Of a stretch of DNA of 64,000 nucleotides, positions 37,321-46,741 are shown in pieces (the stretch's first letter is position 1; each line of letters begins with the position of its first letter). The translations under genes and the position numbers were made by a program. The DNA is from Haliea sp. (GTDB lineage: Bacteria; Pseudomonadota; Gammaproteobacteria; Pseudomonadales; Halieaceae): positions 1-64,000 of the forward strand of contig NZNC01000026.1 of NCBI GenBank assembly GCA_002692965.1. Direction: 5' to 3'. The notes below the pieces were generated by a model. That model did no database searches. It saw only the letters and a list, made by a program, of their open reading frames with translations, and had not been told where the DNA came from.

Positions 37321-39978
37321 TCAGTCCTCTTTGCCCTCGGGCCCCAGCGGACGCACCAGGAGGATCAGGCGCGGCAGCAGCAGCAGCGCCCCGACTACCG
37401 CGGCGATCATGGCGAGCACCGTCAGCAGACCGAAGTAGATACTCGGTGTGAAGTTGGACAGGGTCAGCATGGAGAAACCGATAACCACGGTAATGGTGGT
37501 GTAGTACATGGCCCGCCCGATACTGAAGTGGCAGCGGTGCATAGTGGCCAGGTAATTGCGATCCTTCGGGAACTCGTGCAGGAAGCGGTGCACGTAGTGG
37601 ATGCAGTCGTCGACCCCGATGCCCACCACGATGGCGGCGATGGTGATGGTCATGATGTCCAGGGGAATGCCCGCCAGGCCCATGACGCCCAGCACCAGCC
37701 CGGCGGCGAGAATATTCGGCGCCAGCGCGATCAAGGCCAGGGAGAGGGAGCGGAACAGCAGCAGGAACATCACCAGGATAGCCAGGAAGACCGCCCCCAG
37801 GGTGAGGATCTGCGAGCGGAACAGGCTCTGCAGCACATTGTTGTAAAGCACCAGCATGCCGGTGAAGCGCACGTTGTCCGGCGCCAGCCCGGTCACCTCC
37901 ACCAGCTCCGCGTGGAGCCGCTCGAGGAAGGCGTTGCGGCGCAGGCTTTCACTGGTTTCCATTACCCTGACCGTAATGCGCGCCTGCTTGTGCTCGGCGG
38001 AGAAATAGGGGTCCACCATCAAGTCGGCGACCTCTTCCGGCAGACTGCGCTGGACCAGTGCCAGCTCGACGCTGCCGATATCCTCGCCCATCAGGTCGCG
38101 CACCACGGTGAAGAGGGTCGATAGCGAGAGCACCTTGCCGGTCTCTTCCTGGGCGTCCACGTGCGCGTGAGCGGCATCCAGCAGGCGCATGCCCTCGAGA
38201 CTGAACCAGAAGCTCGGTGTGAAGCCTTCCGTCTCCTCGCCAAAGCCGCCGGCGTCACCGGCGAAGCTGTCCTCGGCAAAGGGGTCGTCGGCGAATTCGT
38301 CGCCCCAGGCGTCACCACTGGATACCGCTTCGGCAGCCGCGAAGCCTTCGCCGGAGAAATCCGGACTGTCGTCGAGGAAGGGGTCGTCCTCGGCCAGGGG
38401 GGCGCCGCCCGACTCGCCGCTGCCCACGTTCTCCAGACCGGGTAGCGGCTGCTGATCGTCCGGCGGCGTGAGGATGATGTCCAGGGGAATGGTGCCACCG
38501 AGTTTGGAATCCAGCAGCTGCATGCCCTGGTAGATCTCGGTGGTGTCCTTGAAGTAATCGATAAAGCGGTTCTCCACCTCCAGACGGGTCAGCCCCCAAA
38601 TGACCAGGCCCACCAGCAGCGCACTGACCACCAGGATGGTATTGCCGAAGTGCTCGGTGGCGCGGCCGAAATACACCGTCAGCGGCTGGTGGGACTTGCG
38701 GATGTACAGCGGCCGATGGCTGGGCCAGATCTCGATCAGACAGGGCACGATAATGAAGGCCATGACCAGGGCGACCAGGATGCCCACGGTCATCATCCAG
38801 CCAAAATCGATTACCGGCTGGATACCCGACACCACCAGGGACATGAAGGCGACGATCGTGGTGATGCCGGTATACACACAGGGCACGGCCATCGCCGCCA
38901 CCGTCTGCAGGGCGCGGCGGTGGGTGTCCTCGTCGGGGTCATTGGCATGCAGCTCGCGGTAGCGCACCACCAGGTGGATGGCGATGGCCAGGGCGATGAT
39001 CAGCAGCACGGCCACGAAATTGGATGAGATCACCGTCATCCGCCAGTCGAGGAAGCCCAGCAGGCCGAGCATGATCACCACCGTGGCGCTGCAGGTCGCC
39101 AGGGGAATCACGACCCAGCGCACCCGCCGGAAGATCACTGCCAGTACCAGCAACATGATGCCGAGGATCGCACTGCCAAACAGCACCAGGTCGTTCTGCA
39201 CGAAGGCGACCATGTCCGCGGCTATCATCGGCACACCGCCGACAAAGATGCGCGCGTGTTCGCGGTAGTCATCGGCGATGGCCCGCACCGAGGCCACCAG
39301 TTCACTCTGGGCCTCGAGGGCCTTGGCGGTATGCGCCTTGAACGCCGCCTCGACCTGCTCCAGCCGGGCCGCTTCCGACTCACTGAGTTCCTCCGCCTCG
39401 GCCCGCTCGCGCAGGCTGTCGCGCTCCTGCAGCAACTCGAAATAGCGCTGGTCGCGCTCGAGGTTGACCTGTACCGCGGTGAGCTCGCCGTCGCGACTGG
39501 CGAGAAGCTCGGCGTAAATCGGGCTGGTGGTGAACTCTTCCAGGGCCTGCTCGCGATCCACTCCGGGATCCCGCAGGTGCGGCAGGGGTTTACCGGAGGT
39601 GATGTCAGAGAGACTCACCGGCGGGCTTTCCAGCAGCGGCACATCCCAGACGGTGACCACCGAGGCCACCCCGGGCAGCTCGCGCAACTCGTCTGCCATG
39701 GCGTCGAGGGGCTGCAGGGAGGCATCGCTCAGCAGCGGCGCGTGTGGCTGCCAGGTGAGCAGGAGGAAATCCTGGGTCGCGTACTCCGCGCTGACTTCGC
39801 GGAAGAACTCCAGGGCCGGGTCGCCCTGCAACATCAGGGAGTCCGCCGAAGCGTCGAGACGAATCTTCGGTGTCTGGCTCAGGGCCAGCAGGACCAGCGC
39901 CAGCACCAGCAGCAGGGACAGCCGGGGGCGGCGCAGGACCAGGGCGTCGTAGGCCCGCAACAGGGGGTGATCGATCAT
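37321..39978 (-). CDS. RND-superfamily MMPL/SSD-type transporter
   Basis: An 885-residue inner-membrane protein of the MMPL/hopanoid-transporter branch. Two halves each have one helix, a large periplasmic domain and five helices (first membrane block about residues 260-440, second about 715-880). GIGVDDCIHYVHRFLHEF in the second half carries the charged residues typical of proton coupling. It may move lipids or other hydrophobic molecules. Odd feature: residues about 505-585 of the second periplasmic domain are very acidic, low-complexity sequence (Asp/Glu/Gly/Ala/Phe) absent from typical relatives. Its start overlaps the mpl stop by 4 bases. Confidence 0.9.
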   Translation of the reverse strand: MIDHPLLRAYDALVLRRPRLSLLLVLALVLLALSQTPKIRLDASADSLMLQGDPALEFFREVSAEYATQDFLLLTWQPHAPLLSDASLQPLDAMADELRELPGVASVVTVWDVPLLESPPVSLSDITSGKPLPHLRDPGVDREQALEEFTTSPIYAELLASRDGELTAVQVNLERDQRYFELLQERDSLRERAEAEELSESEAARLEQVEAAFKAHTAKALEAQSELVASVRAIADDYREHARIFVGGVPMIAADMVAFVQNDLVLFGSAILGIMLLVLAVIFRRVRWVVIPLATCSATVVIMLGLLGFLDWRMTVISSNFVAVLLIIALAIAIHLVVRYRELHANDPDEDTHRRALQTVAAMAVPCVYTGITTIVAFMSLVVSGIQPVIDFGWMMTVGILVALVMAFIIVPCLIEIWPSHRPLYIRKSHQPLTVYFGRATEHFGNTILVVSALLVGLVIWGLTRLEVENRFIDYFKDTTEIYQGMQLLDSKLGGTIPLDIILTPPDDQQPLPGLENVGSGESGGAPLAEDDPFLDDSPDFSGEGFAAAEAVSSGDAWGDEFADDPFAEDSFAGDAGGFGEETEGFTPSFWFSLEGMRLLDAAHAHVDAQEETGKVLSLSTLFTVVRDLMGEDIGSVELALVQRSLPEEVADLMVDPYFSAEHKQARITVRVMETSESLRRNAFLERLHAELVEVTGLAPDNVRFTGMLVLYNNVLQSLFRSQILTLGAVFLAILVMFLLLFRSLSLALIALAPNILAAGLVLGVMGLAGIPLDIMTITIAAIVVGIGVDDCIHYVHRFLHEFPKDRNYLATMHRCHFSIGRAMYYTTITVVIGFSMLTLSNFTPSIYFGLLTVLAMIAAVVGALLLLPRLILLVRPLGPEGKED

Positions 39979-41354
39979 CGGGTGTGCGCCTTCTCCAGTT
40001 CCTCGAGCAGTCGGTGATGGATACCGCCGAAGCTGCCATTGCTCATGATCACGATACGGTCCCCCGAGCGTGCCGCCGCGGCCACCTGCCGGGCGAGCGC
40101 GTCGATGTCCTCGCTCAGGCTCGCCGGTACCGGGCTGCCGGCGAGCACCGCGTCCAGGGACCAGGTCATGCCGGGCGGCTGGTACCAGTAGACCTGGTCG
40201 GCGTCGCGGCAGGCCTCCGCCAGGGCTGCCCGGTGTTCACCCATACGCATGGTGTTGGAACGCGGTTCGATCAGCGCCACCAGGCGCCCCTCCCCGCCGC
40301 CGGCGCGCAGGCCCTGGAGCGTGGTGGCGATGGCCGTGGGGTGATGGGCAAAGTCGTCGTAGACGCGCACCCCGGCGATCTCGCCAAGCAGCTCGAGGCG
40401 CCGGCGCACGCCGCGGAAACCGGCCAGGGAGCCCGCGGCCTGCCGGGGCGGCACACCGACATGGCGCGCCGCGCCGAGGGCCGCCAGGGCATTCTCGACG
40501 TTGTGCAGGCCCAGCAGTGGCCATTCGACCGCCAGAGGCGCGTCACTACCGGGGGCGTGTACCCGGAAGGCGCTGCCGTCCTCGCGCTGCAGCTCCGCCC
40601 GCCAGCTCGCCGCCGCACCAATGCCGAAGGATTCCGTGGGCGTCCAGCAGCCCATGTCGAGCACCGCCTGGATGGCGGGCACACCCTGGCGGTGCAGCAC
40701 CAGCCCCTCGCCGGGCACACAGCGCAGCAGATGATGGAACTGCCGCTGGATCGCCGCGAGGTCGGGGAAGATGTCCGCGTGGTCGAACTCCAGGTTGTTG
40801 ATCACCAGGGTTCGCGGGCGGTAGTGAAGGAATTTCGAGCGCTTGTCGAAGAATGCGGTGTCGTACTCGTCCGCCTCCACCACGAAGAAGTCGCTGTCGC
40901 CGAGGCGGGCGGAGACGCCGAAGTTGCCGGGCACGCCGCCGATCAGGAAACCCGGTGACATACCGGCATCCTCCAGCAGCCAGGCCAGCAGACTGGCGGT
41001 GGTGGTCTTGCCGTGGGTGCCGGACACCGCCAGGACCCAGCGGTCTCGCAACACGTGCTCCGCCAGCCACTGGGGGCCGGAAGTGTAGGCCAGGCCGCGG
41101 TTGAGCAGGGACTCCACCGCCGGATTGCCGCGACTGAGGGCATTGCCCACCACCACCCAGTCGGGCGCGGGCTGCAGGTGCTCTGGCCGGTAGCCCTCCA
41201 TGAGCTCGATCCCCGCCGCCTCCAGCTGGGTGCTCATGGGCGGATAGACATTGGCATCGGAGCCGGTCACCCGGTAACCCAGGGCGCGGGCCAGCAGGGC
41301 GATACCGCCCATGAAGGTCCCGCAGATGCCGAGTATGTGCAAATGGCCTTTCAC
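39975..41354 (-). CDS. mpl: UDP-MurNAc:L-Ala-gamma-D-Glu-meso-DAP ligase
   Basis: A 459-residue Mur-ligase that rejoins recycled cell-wall tripeptide to UDP-MurNAc. The N-terminal HILGICGTFMGGIALLARALGYRVTGSDANVYPPMS, P-loop SGTHGKTTT and DEYDTAFFDKRSKFLHY are diagnostic of Mpl rather than MurC. The start is GTG at 41354, preceded by GGAGGAGG, giving the E. coli length (457). It is the first gene of the minus-strand unit running to 36447. Confidence 0.96.
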   Translation of the reverse strand: MKGHLHILGICGTFMGGIALLARALGYRVTGSDANVYPPMSTQLEAAGIELMEGYRPEHLQPAPDWVVVGNALSRGNPAVESLLNRGLAYTSGPQWLAEHVLRDRWVLAVSGTHGKTTTASLLAWLLEDAGMSPGFLIGGVPGNFGVSARLGDSDFFVVEADEYDTAFFDKRSKFLHYRPRTLVINNLEFDHADIFPDLAAIQRQFHHLLRCVPGEGLVLHRQGVPAIQAVLDMGCWTPTESFGIGAAASWRAELQREDGSAFRVHAPGSDAPLAVEWPLLGLHNVENALAALGAARHVGVPPRQAAGSLAGFRGVRRRLELLGEIAGVRVYDDFAHHPTAIATTLQGLRAGGGEGRLVALIEPRSNTMRMGEHRAALAEACRDADQVYWYQPPGMTWSLDAVLAGSPVPASLSEDIDALARQVAAAARSGDRIVIMSNGSFGGIHHRLLEELEKAHTR

Positions 41355-41506
41355 GTCCGCCTCCTCCAGCGCGAGGGCGCGAGTGTAGCACGCAGCCGCC
41401 ATCCCGACGGTGCGCCGCGGGCGGTAATTCGACCGCCCGCGGTCTACAAGTGAAGGGCAATCACGTATCATGGGGCCTTCCCGTTTCACTCGACACAGGT
41501 TTGCCA

Positions 41507-42769
41507 ATGCCCAGGAAAAATGCCTTCTACGCCCAGTCTGGTGGCGTCACTGCCGTCATTAATGCTTCAGCCTGTGGCGTGATCGAGACCGCCCGCGCAA
41601 ACCGCGGCAAGATCGGCAAGGTATTCGCGGGGCGCAATGGCATCATCGGCGCCCTGCGCGAGGATCTGATCGACACCAGCAAGGAAAGTGCCGCGGCGAT
41701 TCGCGGGTTGATGACCACCCCGGCCGGGGCCTTCGGCTCCTGCCGCCACAAGCTGCGCAGCCTGGAAGAGAATCGCGCCGAGTACGAGCGCCTGATCGAA
41801 GTCTTCCGCGCCCACGACATCGGCTACTTCTTTTACAACGGTGGCGGCGATTCCGCCGACACCTGCCTCAAGGTCTCCCAGCTCAGCGAGTCCATGGGCT
41901 ACCCGATCCAGGCCATCCACATTCCCAAGACCATCGACAACGACCTGCCCCTGACCGACAACTGTCCGGGCTTTGGCTCGGTGGCCAAGTACGTGGCCAT
42001 CTCCACCCGCGAGGCGGCCATGGATGTCGCCTCCATGTGCGAAACCTCAACCAAGGTATTCATTCTCGAAGTGATGGGCCGTCACGCCGGCTGGATCGCC
42101 GCGGCCGCCGGCCTCGCCGCGGAGCAGGAGGGCGACGCCCCGCACATCATCCTGTTTCCGGAAGTGGCCTTCCAGCGGGAGAAGTTTCTCAAGCAGGTGC
42201 AGCGCACGGTGAAACGCCACGGCTACTGCGTGATCGTCGCCTCCGAGGGCGCCCAGTACAAGGATGGCAGCTTCCTCAGCGACGCCGGGGTCACCGACGC
42301 CTTCGGCCACAGCCAGCTCGGCGGGCTGGCGCCGGTGCTCGCGGACATGGTGAAGTCCGAACTGGGTTACAAGTATCACTGGGCAGTGGCCGACTACCTG
42401 CAGCGCTCGGCGCGGCACATCGCCTCGCAGACCGACCTCGAGCAGGCCTATGCCGTGGGCCAGGCGGCGGTGGAATTCGCCCTGCGCGGGGACAACGCGG
42501 TGATGCCCTGCATTGTGCGCGGCAAGGGCAAGCGCTACCGCTGGAGCATCGGCGAGGCCCCCCTCGAGCAGGTGGCCAATCGCGAGAAAAAGATGCCCCG
42601 CGGCTTTATCAGCCGCAACGGCTTCGGCATCACCGAGGCCGCGCGGGAGTACCTGGCCCCCTTGATCGCCGGCGAGGCCTACCCGGAATCCCGCAACGGG
42701 CTGCCCCGCTACACCCGCCTGAAGCTGGCCGCGGTACCGCGCAAGCTGAAGACATCGTTCAAGGTTTGA
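41507..42769 (+). CDS. pfp: Pyrophosphate-dependent 6-phosphofructokinase
   Basis: A 420-residue phosphofructokinase of the non-ATP clade. The phosphoryl-donor loop reads NGGGDSADT, with Asp where ATP enzymes have Gly, and PKTIDNDLPLTDNCPGFGS is the PPi-enzyme signature (Lys in KTIDND). EVMGRHAGWIA binds the sugar phosphate. It reversibly converts fructose-6-phosphate and PPi to fructose-1,6-bisphosphate and phosphate, so it can serve both glycolysis and gluconeogenesis. An inorganic pyrophosphatase gene follows with its own promoter. Confidence 0.92.
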   Translation: MPRKNAFYAQSGGVTAVINASACGVIETARANRGKIGKVFAGRNGIIGALREDLIDTSKESAAAIRGLMTTPAGAFGSCRHKLRSLEENRAEYERLIEVFRAHDIGYFFYNGGGDSADTCLKVSQLSESMGYPIQAIHIPKTIDNDLPLTDNCPGFGSVAKYVAISTREAAMDVASMCETSTKVFILEVMGRHAGWIAAAAGLAAEQEGDAPHIILFPEVAFQREKFLKQVQRTVKRHGYCVIVASEGAQYKDGSFLSDAGVTDAFGHSQLGGLAPVLADMVKSELGYKYHWAVADYLQRSARHIASQTDLEQAYAVGQAAVEFALRGDNAVMPCIVRGKGKRYRWSIGEAPLEQVANREKKMPRGFISRNGFGITEAAREYLAPLIAGEAYPESRNGLPRYTRLKLAAVPRKLKTSFKV

Positions 42770-42786
42770 CCAGAGCCTGTTATACT
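42758..42786 (+). promoter_or_regulatory. Promoter of ppa with extended -10
   Basis: TGTTATACT ends at 42786 and contains an extended -10 (TGn-TATACT, hexamer 42781-42786). A weak -35 TTCAAG lies at 42758-42763, with a 17-base spacer. The ppa ATG is 40 bases further on. Confidence 0.6.
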
Positions 42787-42826
42787 GCGCCGCCTTTTTT
42801 CCACCACACTCAGCACAGGAATCGCC

Positions 42827-43372
42827 ATGAGCCTTAACCTGATCCCCGCCGGGAAGAACATCCCCGACGAAATCAACGTGATCATCGAGATCCCCGCCCA
42901 CTCCGACCCGGTCAAGTACGAAGTGGATCACGACAGCGGCGCCATCATGGTCGACCGCTTCATGACGGCGGCCATGTTCTATCCCTGCAACTACGGCTAC
43001 ATCCCCAACTCCCTGGCGGATGACGGCGACCCCCTGGACGTGCTGGTGCACACCCCCCACACCGTGGTTGCCGGCTGCGTGATTCCCTGCCGCCCGGTGG
43101 GCATCCTGCACATGTCCGACGAAGCCGGTGGTGACGCCAAGCTGGTTGCCGTGCCCACCACCAAGCTGTTCAAGGGCTACGCCGACATCAAGGAATACAC
43201 CGACCTGCCCGAACTGCTGGTGCGCCAGATCCAGCACTTCTTCGAGCACTACAAGGACCTGGAAGAAGGCAAGTGGGTCAAGATCGACCGCTGGGGCGGT
43301 TCCGACGAAGCGCGCAAGGCCATCGTCGATGCCGTTGCCAACTTCGACAACTCCCACCCGGAAATGCGCTGA
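42827..43372 (+). CDS. ppa: Inorganic pyrophosphatase (family I)
   Basis: A 181-residue soluble pyrophosphatase. [40 protein letters not shown] (metal-binding DxxxDxxD region) and the later [15 protein letters not shown] match bacterial PPA (E. coli 176). It hydrolyses PPi and drives biosynthesis. It sits 57 bases after a PPi-using phosphofructokinase, with which it competes for substrate. Confidence 0.97.
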   Translation: MSLNLIPAGKNIPDEINVIIEIPAHSDPVKYEVDHDSGAIMVDRFMTAAMFYPCNYGYIPNSLADDGDPLDVLVHTPHTVVAGCVIPCRPVGILHMSDEAGGDAKLVAVPTTKLFKGYADIKEYTDLPELLVRQIQHFFEHYKDLEEGKWVKIDRWGGSDEARKAIVDAVANFDNSHPEMR

Positions 43373-43389
43373 GCCCCATCTCGCACAGG

Positions 43390-43414
43390 CCCCCGACCGC
43401 ATCCGCGGCGGGGG
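43390..43414. terminator. Hairpin between ppa and the convergent peptidase gene
   Basis: CCCCCG-A-CCGC, loop ATCC, GCGG-CGGGGG is a 10-pair stem with one bulged A, 18 bases after the ppa stop. No T run follows. Plausible transcript end. Confidence 0.45.
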
Positions 43415-43465
43415 TCGTCCCACACCAGGCCCCATCGCCGCCACCCCTTCAGCGGCACCTGCAAC

Positions 43466-44197
43466 TCAGCGGATAAAGTCCCGAGGCCGCCGGTATCTGG
43501 CGGGACACCAGTCAGCGGGCACATGGACATAGCGGGCCAGCAGCGCCGGCAGTTCCGCCTCCAGCACCTCCCGCAGCAGCAGCTCCTCCCCCGACCAGCA
43601 CGCCCTGAGCAGAGCGGCATCCAGCATTGATTCACAGTGCACCGAGAGGGGCGCGTAACTCAGGTGCCAGCGCTCCACCGCCACGCCACCGCGATCCTGC
43701 GCGTAGGGACGAAAGAACCCCTCCGAGCGATCCGCCGCCATGCGCGCGTCCAGCCAGGCGTGCAGGGGACCAAACGGCCCCGCCGGTGCCACCTCGTCGG
43801 GCGTCAGTTGCACGCGGTAGTCCGCCGGGACCGCCGCGGCATCGTAGACGTCCAGATCCGTGCCCCAGTGGTGGCGCGAGGTACCGGGAAGTGCCGAGAA
43901 GCGCAGAATGGCATGCGCCTGCTCCGGGGCGGAGAGTGCCGCGAGGTCGACCATCTCCCCAGCGTCATCGTTCACCGGCCGCCGGCCACTGGCCTTGGCA
44001 TTCCAGATCGCGCACTGGCGGGCAAAGCTGCGGTGGGCGCTGGCGATCGCCAACTGGAAGCCCGCCTCTGCAGCGGCCGCCTGCAGGCGGCGAAAGGCCG
44101 CTGCCGCCTGCGGATGCAGTTGTGCCCCCTCCCCCAGTTCCACCAGCTGACTGCCGTCCTTGCCGGTGAGCTGGGCGGAAGACAACGGCGCTGTCAC
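43466..44197 (-). CDS. M15-family D,D-/L,D-carboxypeptidase
   Basis: A 243-residue LAS-superfamily peptidase that trims peptidoglycan stem peptides. Zinc motifs are SRHHWGTDLD (SxHxxGxxxD) and VERWHLSY (ExxH). The ASAHRSFARQCAIWNAKASG segment matches VanY/LdcB. The start is GTG 44197, overlapping the sfsA stop (GTGA). No signal peptide is obvious at this start, which is odd for a wall enzyme; it may act on cytosolic wall fragments. It is the third gene of the minus-strand unit aminotransferase-sfsA-peptidase. Confidence 0.85.
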   Translation of the reverse strand: MTAPLSSAQLTGKDGSQLVELGEGAQLHPQAAAAFRRLQAAAAEAGFQLAIASAHRSFARQCAIWNAKASGRRPVNDDAGEMVDLAALSAPEQAHAILRFSALPGTSRHHWGTDLDVYDAAAVPADYRVQLTPDEVAPAGPFGPLHAWLDARMAADRSEGFFRPYAQDRGGVAVERWHLSYAPLSVHCESMLDAALLRACWSGEELLLREVLEAELPALLARYVHVPADWCPARYRRPRDFIR

Positions 44198-44901
44198 GGC
44201 TGCGGGTCCAGGCTGAAGGGCAGGCGCTCGCCCAGGGTCAGGCCCGCGGTGCCGACCGCGCAGCCCCAGGCCTGGACTTCCACCCCGGCTTCCAGGGACG
44301 CCGCCAGACTGTCGCGGTAGCGGGGATCGATATCCCCGGCGGCACAGACCCGGTTTACGCCGGCGTGGAAGACACAGAACAACAGCAGGCAGCGGGTCCG
44401 CGCATCCAGGCGCTCCGCCAGCACCTCCAGGTGGCGGCGCCCGCGCGTCGTCACCGCATCCGGAAAGCGCCCCTGCCCGCCGGCATCGCAGAGGGTGACA
44501 CATTTCACCTCCACGAAGACCTGGCCCCCCGGGCCCTCGAGCAGGAGATCGGCGCGGGAGCCCTCGGCTATTTTCACCTCCCGCCGGTGTTCAGGGTAGG
44601 CCTCGAAGCCGGTCAGCCGCCCTTCAGCCAGCCCCTCGGCTACCACCCGGTTGGCCAGGGCCGAGTGAATGCAGGCCATGCCCTCGCGCGTTTCCACCAG
44701 CTCCCAGGTCCAGGGCAGCTTGCGGGTCTTCGAGCTGCTGTGGGAAAGCCACACCCGACTGCCGGGCTCGGCACAGCCGGTCATGGCCCCGGTATTGGGG
44801 CAGTGGGCGGTCACCACGTCGCCGCCAGGCAACTCGACGTCCGCCAGAAAGCGTTTGTAGCGCCGGAGCAGGCGCCCTTCTTGCAGCGGCGCAAAGTCCA
44901 T
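44194..44901 (-). CDS. sfsA: SfsA family DNA-binding/nuclease-fold protein
   Basis: A 235-residue SfsA protein. RRYKRFLADVELPGGDVVTAHCPNTGAM is the conserved opening. The central GSRADLLLEGPGGQVFVEVKCVTL has the D...ExK pattern of a restriction-endonuclease-like fold. It was first linked to maltose gene expression in E. coli, and the biochemical role is unclear. It lies beside dksA, as in many gammaproteobacteria. Its ATG shares one base with the aminotransferase stop (TGATG). Confidence 0.95.
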   Translation of the reverse strand: MDFAPLQEGRLLRRYKRFLADVELPGGDVVTAHCPNTGAMTGCAEPGSRVWLSHSSSKTRKLPWTWELVETREGMACIHSALANRVVAEGLAEGRLTGFEAYPEHRREVKIAEGSRADLLLEGPGGQVFVEVKCVTLCDAGGQGRFPDAVTTRGRRHLEVLAERLDARTRCLLLFCVFHAGVNRVCAAGDIDPRYRDSLAASLEAGVEVQAWGCAVGTAGLTLGERLPFSLDPQP

Positions 44902-46079
44902 CAGCCCAGTACCCGGGCCAAGCGCTCCACCGCCACCTCCAGGCGCTCCATGCTGGTGGCGTAGGAGAAGCGCAGGTGCTCATTGGCCCGCACATGGCCG
45001 AAATCGACGCCCGGGGTCAACGCCAGGCCGTGCTCCTCCAGCAGCTGCCAGCACAGGGCCTGGCTGTCGTCGGTGAAGCGCGACGCATCGGCGTAGATAT
45101 AGAAAGCGCCGTCCGGCCTGCAGGGCACCTTGAAGCCGATGGTTTCCAGCGCCGGCAGGAGGAAGTCGCGGCGCTGGCGGAAAATCGCCCGGCGCTCCTC
45201 GAAGATGTCCCGGGTGCCTGGCTCGAAACAGGCCAGGGCCGCGTGCTGGGCCATGGTCGACATGGAAATGAACAGGTTCTGGGCCAGCTTCTCGAGGCCG
45301 GGCAGCGCTTCCTCGGGCGCCACCAGCCAGCCCAGGCGCCAGCCAGTCATGCCGAAATACTTGGAGAAGCTGTTGACCACGAAGGCCTGGTCGTCGACTT
45401 CCAGTACCGACGGCGTCGGGCGGTCGTAGCCCAGACCGTGGTAGATCTCGTCCACGATCAGCTGCCCGCCGCGCTGGCGCACCGCGGCGGACAGTTCGGC
45501 CAGCTCCTCGCGGGTCAGCGAGGTGCCGGTGGGATTGGCCGGCGACGCGACCATGGCCCCAACGGTGCTGTCACGCCAGTGCCGGGCCACCAGCTCACCG
45601 GTGAGCTGGTAGCGGGTACTGGCATCCACCGGCACCAGCTCACCGTGCCCCTCCACCAGGCGCATGAAATGCCGGTTGCAGGGGTAGCCGGGGTCGGTGA
45701 GCAGCATGCCATCCCCGGGGTTGAGCAACAGGGCGGACAGCAGCAACAGCGCCCCGGAGGCGCCGGGCGTGACGATGATGCGGCGGGCGGGAATGTCCAG
45801 GCCGTAGGTCTCGGCATAGTGCCGGGACAGGGCCTCCCGCAGGGCCGGCAGGCCGGTGGCCTGGGAGTAGTGCGTGTGCCCGGCGGCCAGCGCTGCGCGC
45901 CCGGCCTCGATGATCGGCTCGGCGGTACTGAAATCCGGCGCCCCCGCCGCCAGGTGGACCACATCCCGCCCCGCTGCTGCCAGCTCCGTGGCGCGGGTCA
46001 GGACCTCCACCACACGAAAGGGTTCGATGTCATCAATGCGCCTGGCCAGGCGCAAACGGAAAGCGGGCGTCGCTGTCAT
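44901..46079 (-). CDS. Class I/II pyridoxal-phosphate aminotransferase
   Basis: A 392-residue PLP enzyme of the aspartate-aminotransferase fold. ASPANPTGT, DEIYHGLGYD and SFSKYFGMTGWRLGW (Lys in SFSKYF forms the Schiff base) are intact. It probably acts on an aromatic or branched amino acid or alanine; specificity cannot be read. It starts at ATG 46079 (an upstream ATG at 46112 is possible). The position next to dksA is conserved with Pseudomonas. Confidence 0.92.
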   Translation of the reverse strand: MTATPAFRLRLARRIDDIEPFRVVEVLTRATELAAAGRDVVHLAAGAPDFSTAEPIIEAGRAALAAGHTHYSQATGLPALREALSRHYAETYGLDIPARRIIVTPGASGALLLLSALLLNPGDGMLLTDPGYPCNRHFMRLVEGHGELVPVDASTRYQLTGELVARHWRDSTVGAMVASPANPTGTSLTREELAELSAAVRQRGGQLIVDEIYHGLGYDRPTPSVLEVDDQAFVVNSFSKYFGMTGWRLGWLVAPEEALPGLEKLAQNLFISMSTMAQHAALACFEPGTRDIFEERRAIFRQRRDFLLPALETIGFKVPCRPDGAFYIYADASRFTDDSQALCWQLLEEHGLALTPGVDFGHVRANEHLRFSYATSMERLEVAVERLARVLG

Positions 46080-46294
46080 GAATCGGTCCGGAAACGATGA
46101 GGGAGCCGCCATTCTAGCAACCGGATCGCTGCGGCGTCAGGGCCGTGCGCACGCCCTCACATCGCGCGCTAATTTTTGTGGCACAGGCCGGGGGAATCTG
46201 GTAGTTTCTGCGCCCTTGGGCGCCGGGCCCGGGCCTCGGCCAGCGGTTCCCGGCTCTACAACAACCGCAACTAGTGCCGTATGGGATGCATACC

Positions 46295-46741
46295 ATGCCA
46301 AAAGCCGCCCAGAAATCCTCCAGCACCAACGAGTTCAAGAACTTCGAGCCCTATAAGCCCAAGCGGGGCGAGGAGTACATGAACGAGCAGCAGCGCGAGC
46401 ACTTTCGCCAGATTCTGCAACGCTGGAAGGCCGACCTCATGCAGGAAGTGGATCGCACCGTGACCCACATGAAGGACGACGCCGCAAACTTCCCCGATCC
46501 GGCGGACCGGGCCACCCAGGAAGAGGAGTTCAGCCTGGAGCTGCGCACCCGCGACCGCGAGCGCAAGCTGATCAAGAAAATCGACCAGACCATCGAGCGC
46601 CTGAACCAGGACGACTATGGCTTCTGCGATGCCTGTGGCGTCGAGATCGGCATCAAGCGCCTGGAGGCGCGCCCCACCGCGACCCTGTGCATCGACTGCA
46701 AGACCCTGGCCGAAATCAAGGAAAGACAGGAACTGGGTTGA
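46295..46741 (+). CDS. dksA: RNA polymerase-binding transcription factor DksA
   Basis: A 148-residue protein that binds the RNA polymerase secondary channel and works with ppGpp on rRNA and amino-acid promoters. The coiled-coil tip FPDPADRATQEEEF carries the key DPADRA residues. The zinc finger is CDACG...CIDC. ATG 46295 gives the Pseudomonas length (148). The TGA overlaps the gluQ start by 2 bases. Confidence 0.97.
   Translation: MPKAAQKSSSTNEFKNFEPYKPKRGEEYMNEQQREHFRQILQRWKADLMQEVDRTVTHMKDDAANFPDPADRATQEEEFSLELRTRDRERKLIKKIDQTIERLNQDDYGFCDACGVEIGIKRLEARPTATLCIDCKTLAEIKERQELG

Noticed and set aside
46174-46188. TGGCACA near dksA as a sigma-54 promoter
   Set aside because: There is no GC at the required 10-base spacing, so the -12 element is missing.
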